DNA of 64,000 nt from an uncultured Clostridia bacterium (lineage in GTDB: Bacteria; Bacillota; Clostridia; Christensenellales; Borkfalkiaceae): positions 88,445 to 152,444 of the forward strand of contig CANQKF010000002.1 of NCBI GenBank assembly GCA_947624445.1, given 5' to 3'. Position 1 is the stretch's first letter. Each line of letters opens with the position of its first letter. Below are positions 48,749 through 58,036 of the stretch, one piece after another. The translations under genes and the position numbers were made by a program. The notes under the pieces were generated by a model that was given only the letters and a program-made list of their open reading frames with translations, made no database searches and was not told where the DNA came from.

Positions 48749-49606
48749 GTGTATCCGATCCTGAACAAGGAAAAACTGAATGCGGGCGTGGGGCGCATGG
48801 AGATTCTGGCGCCGCTCGCGGCACGGCATGCCCGCGCGGGGCAGTTCGTCATCCTGCGCGCCGACGAACGCGGTGAGCGCATTCCGCTCACGATCGCGGC
48901 AAGCGACAAAGAGAGGGGCACGGTCACGGTCATCTACCAGATCGTGGGCGGCGCGACGATGGCGCTCGACCGCCTGAACGCAGGGGAGTGCGTCGCCGAT
49001 CTCACGGGTCCGCTCGGCAAGCCCTCCGCGGTCGAGGGGCTGGGGCGGGTCGCGGTCGTGGGCGGCGGCGTGGGCTGTGCGATCGCGCTTCCGATCGTGC
49101 GCGCGCTGCACGAACAGGGCAGCTTCGTTGCGGCGATCGCGGGCTTCCGCACGGCCGAGCTCGTCATCCTCGAAGCGGAGTTTTCCGCGCTCGCGGATGA
49201 ATTTTATCTCACGACGGACGACGGCACCCGCGGGGAGCGCGGGAACGTCTGCATGCCCCTTTCTCGCCTGCTTGCCGCGGGGGAGAAGTTCGACGCCGTG
49301 TTTACGATCGGCCCGCTCCCGATGATGAAGTTCGTCGCGCAGACGACAAAGCCCTACGCCCTCCGCACCGTGGCGAGCATGAATCCCATCATGATCGACG
49401 GCACGGGCATGTGCGGCTGCTGCCGTCTCACAGTGGGCGGCGCGCGCAGGTTCGCCTGCGTCGACGGCCCCGAATTCGACGCCCATCTCATCGACTTCGA
49501 CGAGGCGATCGCCCGCGCAAAAACCTATCGGGCTTTCGAAGCGGCGGCGCGCGAGCGGCACTGCAATTTATACCGTCAAACAGAAAAACGCGGGGGGACG
49601 CTATGA
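48749..49606 (+). CDS. nfnA: NfnA/SudB-like FAD and [2Fe-2S] subunit
   Basis: A 285-residue ferredoxin-reductase-fold protein related to PyrK and sulfide dehydrogenase beta. The FAD region includes IPLTIAASDKERGTVTVIYQIVGG (seen as RIPLTIAASD) near residues 48-60, the NAD(P) site is VVGGGVGCAIALPI, and the C-terminal GTGMCGCCRLTVGG with FACVDGPEFD binds the [2Fe-2S] cluster. With the gene below it forms the two-subunit Nfn/Sud complex, which couples NADH, NADPH and ferredoxin redox reactions. The start is GTG at 48749 after GGGGAGGAGAG. Its stop overlaps the next ATG. Confidence 0.9.
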   Translation: MYPILNKEKLNAGVGRMEILAPLAARHARAGQFVILRADERGERIPLTIAASDKERGTVTVIYQIVGGATMALDRLNAGECVADLTGPLGKPSAVEGLGRVAVVGGGVGCAIALPIVRALHEQGSFVAAIAGFRTAELVILEAEFSALADEFYLTTDDGTRGERGNVCMPLSRLLAAGEKFDAVFTIGPLPMMKFVAQTTKPYALRTVASMNPIMIDGTGMCGCCRLTVGGARRFACVDGPEFDAHLIDFDEAIARAKTYRAFEAAARERHCNLYRQTEKRGGTL

Positions 49607-50988
49607 ATTATTCGAGAATTCCGATGCCCGAACAGCCGCCCGAAACGCGCATAAAAAACTTCGGCGAAGTCGCCCTCGGCTACGATGAGACGGCGGCGCG
49701 CGCCGAGGCGGAGCGCTGTCTGCAATGCAAGGCGCGCCCCTGCACGGCGGCCTGTCCCGTCGGCGTGCACATCCCCGATTTCATCGCCCTCGTCAAGGCG
49801 GGGCGCTTCGAGGAAGCATATGCGCTGGTCCGCGCGGACAACGCTCTTCCCGCCGTGTGCGGCAGGGTCTGCCCGCAGGAGCGGCAGTGCGAGGGGAGCT
49901 GCGTCCGCGGCAAGAAGGGGGAGCCCGTCGCGATCGGTCGGCTCGAGCGCTTCGTCGCCGACCGCCATGCCGCGCAAGAAACGGCTCCAAATGCCGCGCA
50001 AACTGCCGCGCCCGCCGCGGCGAAGGTCGCCGTCGTGGGCTCGGGCCCCGCGGGGCTCGCCTGTGCGGGGGAACTCGCGGCGCGCGGGTATGCCGTCACC
50101 GTGTTCGAGGCGTTGCACCGCGCGGGCGGCGTGCTCGTCTACGGGATCCCCGAATTCCGCCTGCCCAAGCGCATCGTCCGCCGCGAGATCGCCGCGCTCG
50201 AAGCGCAGGGGGTCACCTTTGTGCGGAACGCCGTCATCGGGCGGTCGCTCACCGTCTCCGAACTGCGGGAAGCGGGCTTTTGCGCCGTCTTTCTCGGCAC
50301 GGGCGCGGGGCTTCCCAACTTCATGGACCTTCCCGGGGAGAACGCGCGCGGCGTGTTTTCCGCCAACGAATATCTCACGCGCGTCAACCTCATGCAGGCG
50401 TACGAGGCGGACGCGGAGACCCCGATCTTCCGTGCGAAGCGGGTCGCCGTCGTGGGCGGGGGCAACGTCGCGATGGACGCGGCGCGCTGTGCCCGCCGTC
50501 TGGGCGCGGAGACGACCGTCGTCTACCGCCGCTCCGAAGCCGAACTTCCCGCTCGCCGCGAGGAGGTCGGGCACGCGCGGGAGGAGGGCGTCGCCTTCGC
50601 CTTTCTCACCAATCCCACCGCGGTCCTCACGGACGAAGCGGGGGAGGTGCGCGGGCTGCGCTGCGTGAAGATGGCGCTCGGCGATCCCGATGCGAGCGGC
50701 AGGCGCCGTCCCGCCGCGGTCGCGGGGAGCGAACACGAACTTGCGGCGAACTGCGTCATCATGGCGCTCGGCACTTCGCCCAACCCGCTCATCGGGCAGA
50801 CGACCGAAGGGCTCGCGCTGGCAGAGCACGGCGAGATCGTCGCCGACGAGAGCGGCAGGACCTCGATCGCGGGCGTGTATGCGGGCGGGGACGCCGTGAC
50901 GGGCGCCGCGACCGTCATCCTCGCCATGGGAGCGGGGAAGCGCGCGGCGTGCGCGATCGACGAGGATATCAAGGCAGGGATCCTGTAA
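49603..50988 (+). CDS. nfnB: NfnB/GltA-like NADPH-dependent flavoprotein, [4Fe-4S]
   Basis: A 461-residue protein of the glutamate synthase small-subunit type. N-terminal cysteines CLQCKARPCTAACPVGVH and CGRVCPQERQCEGSC bind two [4Fe-4S] clusters, VVGSGPAGLACAGELAARG binds FAD and VVGGGNVAMDAARCARRLG binds NADPH. No glutamate synthase large subunit is nearby, and the coupling to nfnA supports the electron-bifurcating Nfn complex rather than glutamate synthase. The ATG at 49603 lies inside the ATGA overlap and follows CGGGGGGACGCT. Confidence 0.9.
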   Translation: MNYSRIPMPEQPPETRIKNFGEVALGYDETAARAEAERCLQCKARPCTAACPVGVHIPDFIALVKAGRFEEAYALVRADNALPAVCGRVCPQERQCEGSCVRGKKGEPVAIGRLERFVADRHAAQETAPNAAQTAAPAAAKVAVVGSGPAGLACAGELAARGYAVTVFEALHRAGGVLVYGIPEFRLPKRIVRREIAALEAQGVTFVRNAVIGRSLTVSELREAGFCAVFLGTGAGLPNFMDLPGENARGVFSANEYLTRVNLMQAYEADAETPIFRAKRVAVVGGGNVAMDAARCARRLGAETTVVYRRSEAELPARREEVGHAREEGVAFAFLTNPTAVLTDEAGEVRGLRCVKMALGDPDASGRRRPAAVAGSEHELAANCVIMALGTSPNPLIGQTTEGLALAEHGEIVADESGRTSIAGVYAGGDAVTGAATVILAMGAGKRAACAIDEDIKAGIL

Positions 50989-50995
50989 AAGCGAG

Positions 50996-51024
50996 ACGTC
51001 TCCGCATAGCGCGGAGATGTTTTT
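50996..51024 (+). terminator. Terminator of the nfn operon
   Basis: A 10-bp stem with one wobble pair (50996-51005 with 51011-51020) followed by TTTT, eight bases after the nfnB stop. Confidence 0.8.
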
Positions 51025-51039
51025 CATACAATACCTTGT

Positions 51040-51747
51040 ATGGATTTTCTCTATCGGCACCGCGTGGCGCTCGGGTTTTTCTGCCTCATGCTCGCCGTCG
51101 CGGTCACCTTCGGCATCTGCTTTTTCGCCCTCGCCCGCACGGCGGCGGAACCGCTTCGGATGACCGTCGTCATCGACGCGGGGCACGGCGGCGTCGACGG
51201 CGGCGTGGCGGGGACGCGCACCAAGACGCAGGAGAGCGACATCAACCTCGCCGTCGCCCGCATCTTGCAGCGGCACTTCGAGGAGGCGGGGTTCTACGTC
51301 GTGCAGACCCGCCCGACCGAGGCGGGGCTCTACGGCGTCGCGACGCCCGGCTACAAGCGGCGGGACATGGAAAAGCGCGCCGAGGTCATTCTCTCGAGCT
51401 CTGCCGCGGCGGTCATCTCCGTCCACCAGAACTTTTTCCACGAGACGTCGCGGCGGGGCGCGCAGGTGTTCTTCCGCGAGAGTTCGGCGGGCGGAAAGGC
51501 GCTTGCGGAGCGCATCCAGACCTCCCTCAACGAGATGCCCGAATGCGTCAAGCGCACGCAGGCGCTCGCGGGCGACTACTTTATCTTGAATTGCTCGGAG
51601 ACGCCCTCCGTCATCGTCGAATGCGGCTTTCTGTCCAACGCGGACGACGAGGCGCTCCTGCTCGACGACGGCTACCGCGAAAAACTGTGCGCGGCGATCC
51701 TGCGCGGCACGCTTTCCTTCCTCGCCGCGGGTGCAAATTCGGCTTGA
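51040..51747 (+). CDS. cwlD: N-acetylmuramoyl-L-alanine amidase, CwlD-like
   Basis: A 235-residue membrane-anchored amidase_3. A signal anchor covers residues 8-32; then VVIDAGHGGVDGGV gives the first zinc His, QESDINLAV the Glu, VISVHQNFF the second His and VIVECGFLSN the catalytic Glu. In Bacillus CwlD trims peptides to make muramic lactam of the spore cortex, and the short form without binding repeats fits. The ATG at 51040 has no Shine-Dalgarno; TACAAT lies seven bases upstream as a possible -10, but no good -35 is seen because the terminator stem occupies the place. Confidence 0.85.
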   Translation: MDFLYRHRVALGFFCLMLAVAVTFGICFFALARTAAEPLRMTVVIDAGHGGVDGGVAGTRTKTQESDINLAVARILQRHFEEAGFYVVQTRPTEAGLYGVATPGYKRRDMEKRAEVILSSSAAAVISVHQNFFHETSRRGAQVFFRESSAGGKALAERIQTSLNEMPECVKRTQALAGDYFILNCSETPSVIVECGFLSNADDEALLLDDGYREKLCAAILRGTLSFLAAGANSA

Positions 51748-51751
51748 AACG

Positions 51752-51780
51752 TTGACATCTCCGCAAAATTCTGCTATACT
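51752..51780 (+). promoter_or_regulatory. Promoter of the thioesterase operon, nearly leaderless
   Basis: TTGACA (51752-51757), 17-base spacer ending TGC and TATACT (51775-51780). The ATG lies nine bases later, so the leader is about two to three bases. Confidence 0.87.
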
Positions 51781-51789
51781 TACACCCGT

Positions 51790-52536
51790 ATGGAAAAGTA
51801 TGCGAATGTCAAACGGTATGAGCTCCGCTATTCGGATTTCGACTGCAGCGACGAGCTCAAACTCTCGTCGCTGCTCGCGCTCGCGCAGGAATCCGCGGGG
51901 TTGAGCGCCGATGAGCTCGGCTTCGGCTATGCGGACATCAAGCCCCTCGATCTCGGGTTCATCATCGTCCACACCTATTGCGAGATCCGCCGCACGGTCG
52001 TGCTCGGCGACGCGCTCACCGTGGAGACATGGCCGCTTCCGCCGCGGCACGGCATCTTTACGCGCGATTACCGCATCACCGACGCGCACGGCGCGCTCTG
52101 CGCGGTGCTCTCCACGCGGTGGCTGCTCGTCGACCTCAAAACGTTTTCGATGACCCGCCCCGAACGGCTGGGGGAGGTCCACGCCCGCTGTCCCTACCGC
52201 GATGAGCACGCCGTCGAGCCCGCGACATGGAAGATCCCCCGTCTCACAGCGGGAAGGGAGGTCCGCCGCGAGACCGTCGCGGGCAGCCATATGGACCACT
52301 ACATGCATGCCAACAACACGCGCTACGCCGATTTCTTCCTCGACTGTTTTTCCACCGAGGAACTTTCCTCCCGCCGCGTGCGCGCCTTCCGCGTCTCCTA
52401 TCTCAAACAGGTGAAGGAGGGGGAGGAGCTCGCGCTCTTCCGCGAGGACTTCGAAGATCATTCGGTGCTCGAAGCGCGGCTCGGCGGGGAAGTCTGCACC
52501 CAATTTTGTATCGAATTTGAGGAGAAAAACCAATGA
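51790..52536 (+). CDS. Fatty acyl-ACP thioesterase
   Basis: A 248-residue protein with two hotdog domains. It has the FatA/FatB-type pattern: ELRYSDFDCSDELKLSSLLALAQESAG at the N-terminus (seen as YSDFDCSDELKLSS), WPLPPRHGIFTRDY in the first domain, and DHYMHANNTRYADFFLD, which carries the catalytic Asn and His region, in the second. It releases fatty acids from acyl carrier protein, setting chain length. There is no Shine-Dalgarno and the expected mRNA start is two or three bases before the ATG. The next gene overlaps by four bases. Confidence 0.93.
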   Translation: MEKYANVKRYELRYSDFDCSDELKLSSLLALAQESAGLSADELGFGYADIKPLDLGFIIVHTYCEIRRTVVLGDALTVETWPLPPRHGIFTRDYRITDAHGALCAVLSTRWLLVDLKTFSMTRPERLGEVHARCPYRDEHAVEPATWKIPRLTAGREVRRETVAGSHMDHYMHANNTRYADFFLDCFSTEELSSRRVRAFRVSYLKQVKEGEELALFREDFEDHSVLEARLGGEVCTQFCIEFEEKNQ

Positions 52537-53090
52537 AGATCTGTCTGGAACCGCATACCTGCCTTGCGCCCCTGCCCGCCGTCATCGTGACGTGCGGCGA
52601 CGAAGAGGAGAACAACGCCATCACCCTCGCCTGGGTGGGGACGGTCAACGCGGCGCCGCCCATCCTCTCGATCGCGGTGCGCGATTCGCGGTACTCCCTC
52701 GGGCTCATCGAGCGCACCAAGCAATTCACCGTCAACCTCGTGGACCGCTCGCTCCTGCACGCGATGGACGTGTGCGGCGTCACCTCGGGGCGGGACGTCG
52801 ATAAATTCGCCGCCGCGGGGATCACGCGGGCGAAGGGGGAGCGCGTCGGCTGCCCCTATGTCGCCGAGAGCCCCGTTTCGATCGAGTGCAAGGTCGTCGA
52901 GCGGGTGGATTTCCCCACGCACGCCGTGTTCTTCGGCGAGATCGTGGGCGTGATCGCCGACGCCGAATACACCCGGAACGGCAAAGTCGCCCTTCCCGAC
53001 GGCTTTCTCGTGACCTACGCGAACGGCAAGTACCTCGCGACGGGCGAGCAGCTCGGCAGCTACGGGTACACCGCGAAGGAGACCAAGTGA
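52533..53090 (+). CDS. Flavin reductase family protein
   Basis: A 185-residue split-barrel FMN-binding protein. NNAITLAWVGTVNAAPPILSIAVR is the FMN-binding face (seen as ITLAWVGTVNAAPP), FTVNLVDRSLLHAMDVCG and SGRDVDKFAAAGI are family blocks, and GCPYVAESPVSIECKV ends the domain. It should reduce flavin or act as a flavoprotein oxidoreductase; partners are unknown. It is translationally coupled to the thioesterase gene (ATGA) and the next small gene (GTGA), so the three form one operon. Confidence 0.92.
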   Translation: MKICLEPHTCLAPLPAVIVTCGDEEENNAITLAWVGTVNAAPPILSIAVRDSRYSLGLIERTKQFTVNLVDRSLLHAMDVCGVTSGRDVDKFAAAGITRAKGERVGCPYVAESPVSIECKVVERVDFPTHAVFFGEIVGVIADAEYTRNGKVALPDGFLVTYANGKYLATGEQLGSYGYTAKETK

Positions 53091-53560
53091 TCCGCACCAA
53101 GGCGGGGATCGTGCACTATGTGGGCGTCCTGAAGAAGATCTTCATCGCGTACAGCGCCGTCATGCTCCTCGGCATCATGTTCTCGCTGCTCTTTGCGTTC
53201 TCGGGCTATCTCGGGTTTATGATCCTTGCGCCCGTTTTGATCGTCGTGCACCTTGCGGTCTACGCCTTCTATGCGCTGCGCATTACGATGGGGTTGGCGC
53301 TCGCCGTCGAGGTGACGCCCGAGGTCGTGCACGTCAAGACCAAGCGCCGCACCTACACGTACGACGCACAGAAGGGCTGCATCGCCGTCAAGACGTACAA
53401 GAACAAGTTCGTGTGCACGTTCGCGACGCAGGACTCCGTCGATAAATTCGTGTTTTTGCGGCGCGCGCCCTTTTCCAAATACTACGAGGAACAGTTCACG
53501 GCGGAAGAGATCGCCGCGTTCTACCCCGGCTATCGGGAAGAAGGCGCCGCAGTATTATAA
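53087..53560 (+). CDS. Small membrane protein of unknown function
   Basis: A 157-residue protein with two transmembrane helices, about residues 15-40 and 44-68, and a C-terminal domain of some 85 residues containing VHVKTKRRTYTYDAQKG, compatible with a PH-like fold as in small membrane-regulatory proteins. No family assignment is certain. The start is a GTG at 53087 inside the GTGA overlap with the flavin reductase gene; AAGGAGA precedes it. It ends the thioesterase operon. Association with fatty-acid release and flavin chemistry hints at a membrane-lipid role, but this is inference. Confidence 0.78.
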   Translation: MIRTKAGIVHYVGVLKKIFIAYSAVMLLGIMFSLLFAFSGYLGFMILAPVLIVVHLAVYAFYALRITMGLALAVEVTPEVVHVKTKRRTYTYDAQKGCIAVKTYKNKFVCTFATQDSVDKFVFLRRAPFSKYYEEQFTAEEIAAFYPGYREEGAAVL

Positions 53561-53642
53561 ATTTATTCGCATAAAATCGCATATTTCTGGAATTCTCCGC
53601 GTATTTCCGAAAAAATATGCAAAATTTCAGGAAAAAATATCC

Positions 53643-53681
53643 AAAGCGGGGGTGCAATCGCTTGACTTGCCCTCCCGCTTT
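53643..53681. promoter_or_regulatory. Inverted repeat overlapping the arginine-operon promoter
   Basis: AAAGCGGG (53643-53650) and CCCGCTTT (53674-53681) flank and overlap the -35 box, 23 bases apart centre gap. It could be an operator for an arginine repressor-like or other regulator, or an RNA-level structure upstream of the start. Classical ArgR boxes were not recognised. Confidence 0.45.
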
Positions 53682-53690
53682 CTATATAAT
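53662..53690 (+). promoter_or_regulatory. Promoter of the arginine operon
   Basis: TTGACT (53662-53667), 17-base spacer and TATAAT (53685-53690). The stretch 53561-53661 is AT-rich with related CGCATATTTC and CGCGTATTTC copies. Confidence 0.87.
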
Positions 53691-53722
53691 TACGTAGGAA
53701 ACTATCCAAGAGGAAAAAAGAC

Positions 53723-54954
<1,232 letters not shown>

Positions 54955-54958
<4 letters not shown>

Positions 54959-55878
54959 TCAACGTCTTTATCGACGGCAGGGCGGGCACGACGGGGCTCG
55001 GCATCTGCGCGCGCCTGAACGCGCGCGACGACGTGCGCCTTCTTCAGCTCGACGAGGCGCTGCGCAAGGATGTTTCGGCGCGCAGGGAGATGATGCACGC
55101 CGCCGACGTCGTATTCCTGTGTTTGCCCGACGACGCGGCGCGGGAGGCGGTTGAGCTCTGCCCCGCGGAGACCGTCCTCATCGACGCCTCCACGGCGCAC
55201 CGCACCGAAGCGGGGTGGGCATACGGCTTCCCCGAGCTCTCCGCGGCGCACAGGGCGGCGATCGCGCAGTCCAAGCGCATCGCCAATCCGGGCTGCCATG
55301 CGAGCGGATTCCTTGCGATCGTCTACCCGCTCGTGGCGATGGGGATCGCGCCCCGCGACTATCCCTTCGTCTGCCATTCGGTGACGGGCTACACGGGGGG
55401 CGGCAAGAAGATGATCGCGGCCTACGAAAGCGAGGATCGCGACCCGCTCTTTGCGGCGCCCCGCGCCTACGGGCTCGGCCAGGCGCACAAGCATTTGCCC
55501 GAGATGCAGAAGGTGGCGGGGCTCACGCGCACGCCCGTCTTTTGCCCGATCGTCGCGGATTTCGACTGCGGAATGTGCCTCACCGTGCCGATTTTCACCG
55601 ATTTCCTCGCGAAAAAGTGCTCGGTTTCCTCGATTTATGCCATGTTTGCAGAGTACTATGCGTCGCATAGGTTTATCTCCGTCACGCAGGAGAGCGAGGA
55701 TGGATACCTCTCCGCGAACAAGCTCAAGGGGAGCAACCGCCTCGAAATCTATGTCGGCGGGAACGACGAGCGCATCCTGCTCTCGGCGCGGCTCGATAAC
55801 CTCGGCAAGGGGGCCTCGGGCGCCGCGGTCCAAAATATGAATCTCGCGCTTTCGCTTGACGAAGGCAAGGGACTGTGA
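54955..55878 (+). CDS. argC: N-acetyl-gamma-glutamyl-phosphate reductase ArgC, type 2
   Basis: A 307-residue ArgC of the short type 2. The opening [14 protein letters not shown] is the dinucleotide site, [11 protein letters not shown] contains the catalytic Cys, and [11 protein letters not shown] and [11 protein letters not shown] are typical. The short length is that of type 2 AGPRs, not a truncation. It reduces N-acetylglutamyl phosphate. The ATG overlaps the argG stop. A second promoter lies in its 3' end at 55856-55884. Confidence 0.95.
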
Positions 55879-55884
55879 TATAAT
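55856..55884 (+). promoter_or_regulatory. Internal promoter before argJ
   Basis: TTGACG (55856-55861), 17-base spacer ending TGA and TATAAT (55879-55884), straddling the argC stop. It would allow argJ onward to be made independently of argGC. Confidence 0.8.
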
Positions 55885-55911
55885 AGAAAGGCAAAAAAGA
55901 GTTTTACGGCT

Positions 55912-57126
55912 ATGGTAAAAGAGATCAAGGGGGGCGTATGTGCGCCCAAGGGGTTCCGCGCGAGCGGCGTGCACTGCGGGATCCGCAAGAACAAGACAAA
56001 AAAGGATCTCGCGCTCATCGTTTCGGATGTGCGCTGTGCGGCGGCGGGGGTGTATACGACCAATCTCGTGAAGGGCGCGCCCATCCTCGTCACCAAGGCG
56101 CACCTTGCCGATGGGTATGCGCGGGCGGTCATCGTCAACAGCGGCAACGCCAACACCTGCAACGCCAACGGCGTCGAGATCGCGGAGGGCATGTGCGCGC
56201 TCGTTGCGCAGAGCACGGGCATTCCCGCGGACGACGTTCTGGTCGCCTCGACGGGCGTCATCGGGCAAACGCTCTCGCTGGATCCCATTGCGGGCGGCAT
56301 GGCGGAGCTCGTCGGCACGCTCGGCGACGGCAGCACCGCCGCGGCGGAAGCGATCATGACGACGGATACCGTCAAAAAAGAGATCGCCTGCACCTTCACG
56401 GTGGGGGGCGTGACATGCAAAATGGGCGCGATCGCCAAGGGCGTGGGCATGATCTGCCCCAACATGGCGACGATGCTCTGCTTCATCACGACGGACGCCG
56501 CGATTTCCCCCGAGATGCTCCAAAAGGCGCTCGGGGCGGACGTGAAAGATTCCTTCAACATGCTCTCGGTGGACCGCGATACCTCCACCAACGATACGCT
56601 CTTGATCCTCGCGAGCGGGCTGGCGGGCAACGGGAAGATTTGCGCGGACGGCGCCGATTTCCGCGCCTTCCGCCGTGCGCTCGCCTTCGTGACGACGCGC
56701 GTCTGCCGCATGCTCGCCCGCGACGGCGAGGGGGCGACCAAGCTCATCGAGTGCCGTGTGGAGGGCGCGAAGAGCAAAAAAGCCGCGCGCCTTGCGGCGA
56801 AGTCCGTCGTCTGCTCCAACCTTCTGAAAGCGGCGATGTTCGGCGCGGATGCGAATTGGGGCAGAGTGCTGTGCGCGCTCGGCTATTCGGGCGCCGCGCT
56901 CGACATCGGGAAGATCGACGTCGGATTCCGTTCGGCGGCGGGCGTGCTCGAAGTCTGCAAGGGGGGCGCGGGCATTCCGTTCTCCGAGGAGACGGCAAAG
57001 GCCGTGCTCTCGGCGGACGAGATCCGCATCGAGGTCTCCCTGCACGACGGCGCCTTCGGCGCGACGGCGTGGGGGTGCGACCTCACCTATGACTATGTGA
57101 AGATCAACGGAGATTACAGAACGTGA
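55912..57126 (+). CDS. argJ: Ornithine acetyltransferase/N-acetylglutamate synthase ArgJ
   Basis: A 404-residue self-cleaving enzyme that moves acetyl from N-acetylornithine to glutamate, recycling the acetyl group. The autocleavage Thr is in ICPNMATMLCF near residue 185, preceded by GAIAKGVGM. IVNSGNANTCN and the C-terminal GRVLCALGYSGA are characteristic. Presence of ArgJ means the operon uses the cyclic pathway, so no ArgE or separate ArgA is needed. A Shine-Dalgarno is weak. It overlaps argB by four bases. Confidence 0.96.
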   Translation: MVKEIKGGVCAPKGFRASGVHCGIRKNKTKKDLALIVSDVRCAAAGVYTTNLVKGAPILVTKAHLADGYARAVIVNSGNANTCNANGVEIAEGMCALVAQSTGIPADDVLVASTGVIGQTLSLDPIAGGMAELVGTLGDGSTAAAEAIMTTDTVKKEIACTFTVGGVTCKMGAIAKGVGMICPNMATMLCFITTDAAISPEMLQKALGADVKDSFNMLSVDRDTSTNDTLLILASGLAGNGKICADGADFRAFRRALAFVTTRVCRMLARDGEGATKLIECRVEGAKSKKAARLAAKSVVCSNLLKAAMFGADANWGRVLCALGYSGAALDIGKIDVGFRSAAGVLEVCKGGAGIPFSEETAKAVLSADEIRIEVSLHDGAFGATAWGCDLTYDYVKINGDYRT

Positions 57127-57980
57127 CCCAGAAACAGGCGCAGGCGGAGTTTCTTCTCGAAGCGATGCCCTACATCAAAAAATACCAGGATAAGATCCTC
57201 GTCATCAAATACGGCGGCGCCGCGATGACCTCCGATGAACTCAAAGAGTCGGTCATGCGCGACCTCACGCTGTTGAGTTTTATCGGCATCAAGGTCGTGC
57301 TCGTCCACGGCGGGGGACCCGAGATCACCGAGACGCTCACCCGCATGGGCATTCCCTCCCGCTTTGTGGGCGGGTTGCGCTATACCGACGCCGAGACGGC
57401 GGAAGTCGTCCGCATGGTGCTCGCGGGCAAGGTGAATAAGTCCCTCGTGCACATCCTCACGGCGTTCGGCGCAAAGTCGGTCGGGCTCTCGGGCATCGAC
57501 GGCGAGATCATGACGTGCTGCAAGGAGAGCGAAGAGCTCGGCTTTGTGGGGAAGATCGTGCGCGTGAACACCGAGCTCATCCTCGATTGCCTCGGCTGCG
57601 GCTATCTTCCAGTCATTTCGACGATCGGCGGCGATCCGCAGGGCAACATCTACAACGTCAACGCGGACACCGCGGCCTCTGCGATCGCGGGCGCGCTCAA
57701 GGCGGAGAGCCTCATCCTCATGACGGATACGCGCGGGCTTCTGCGGGACAAGAACGACGAGGAGAGCCTCATCCGCAAGGTCTACGTCTCGGACATCCCC
57801 TCGCTCATAAAAGACGGCATCATTTCGGGGGGCATGATCCCCAAGGTGAACTGCTGCCGCGACGCCATCCGCAATGGCGTCGGGCGGGTATTCATCACCG
57901 ACGGACGCGTCAAGCATTCCGTGCTCATGGAGCTGCTCTCCGATGAAGGCTCGGGCACAATGTTCGTGAAAGGGGACTGA
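57123..57980 (+). CDS. argB: Acetylglutamate kinase ArgB
   Basis: A 285-residue amino-acid kinase phosphorylating N-acetylglutamate. VIKYGGAAM holds the phosphate-binding Lys and GG, VLVHGGGPEITE the substrate loop, and VNADTAASAIAGAL and GGMIPKVNCCRDAI the nucleotide and arginine-contact segments. The N-terminal 20 residues match the extra helix of arginine-inhibited kinases, so feedback control by arginine is plausible. The start is GTG at 57123 in the GTGA overlap with argJ. Confidence 0.96.
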   Translation: MTQKQAQAEFLLEAMPYIKKYQDKILVIKYGGAAMTSDELKESVMRDLTLLSFIGIKVVLVHGGGPEITETLTRMGIPSRFVGGLRYTDAETAEVVRMVLAGKVNKSLVHILTAFGAKSVGLSGIDGEIMTCCKESEELGFVGKIVRVNTELILDCLGCGYLPVISTIGGDPQGNIYNVNADTAASAIAGALKAESLILMTDTRGLLRDKNDEESLIRKVYVSDIPSLIKDGIISGGMIPKVNCCRDAIRNGVGRVFITDGRVKHSVLMELLSDEGSGTMFVKGD

Positions 57981-58036
57981 TTTTTCCGGAAATCAGCCTT
58001 TTTTACGATATTCGGGAGATATTTTGGAGATATTTT

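Noticed and set aside
53561..53661. ArgR-type boxes before argG
   Set aside because: AT-rich repeats such as CGCATATTTC occur but do not fit the TGAATA-type palindrome well enough to call.
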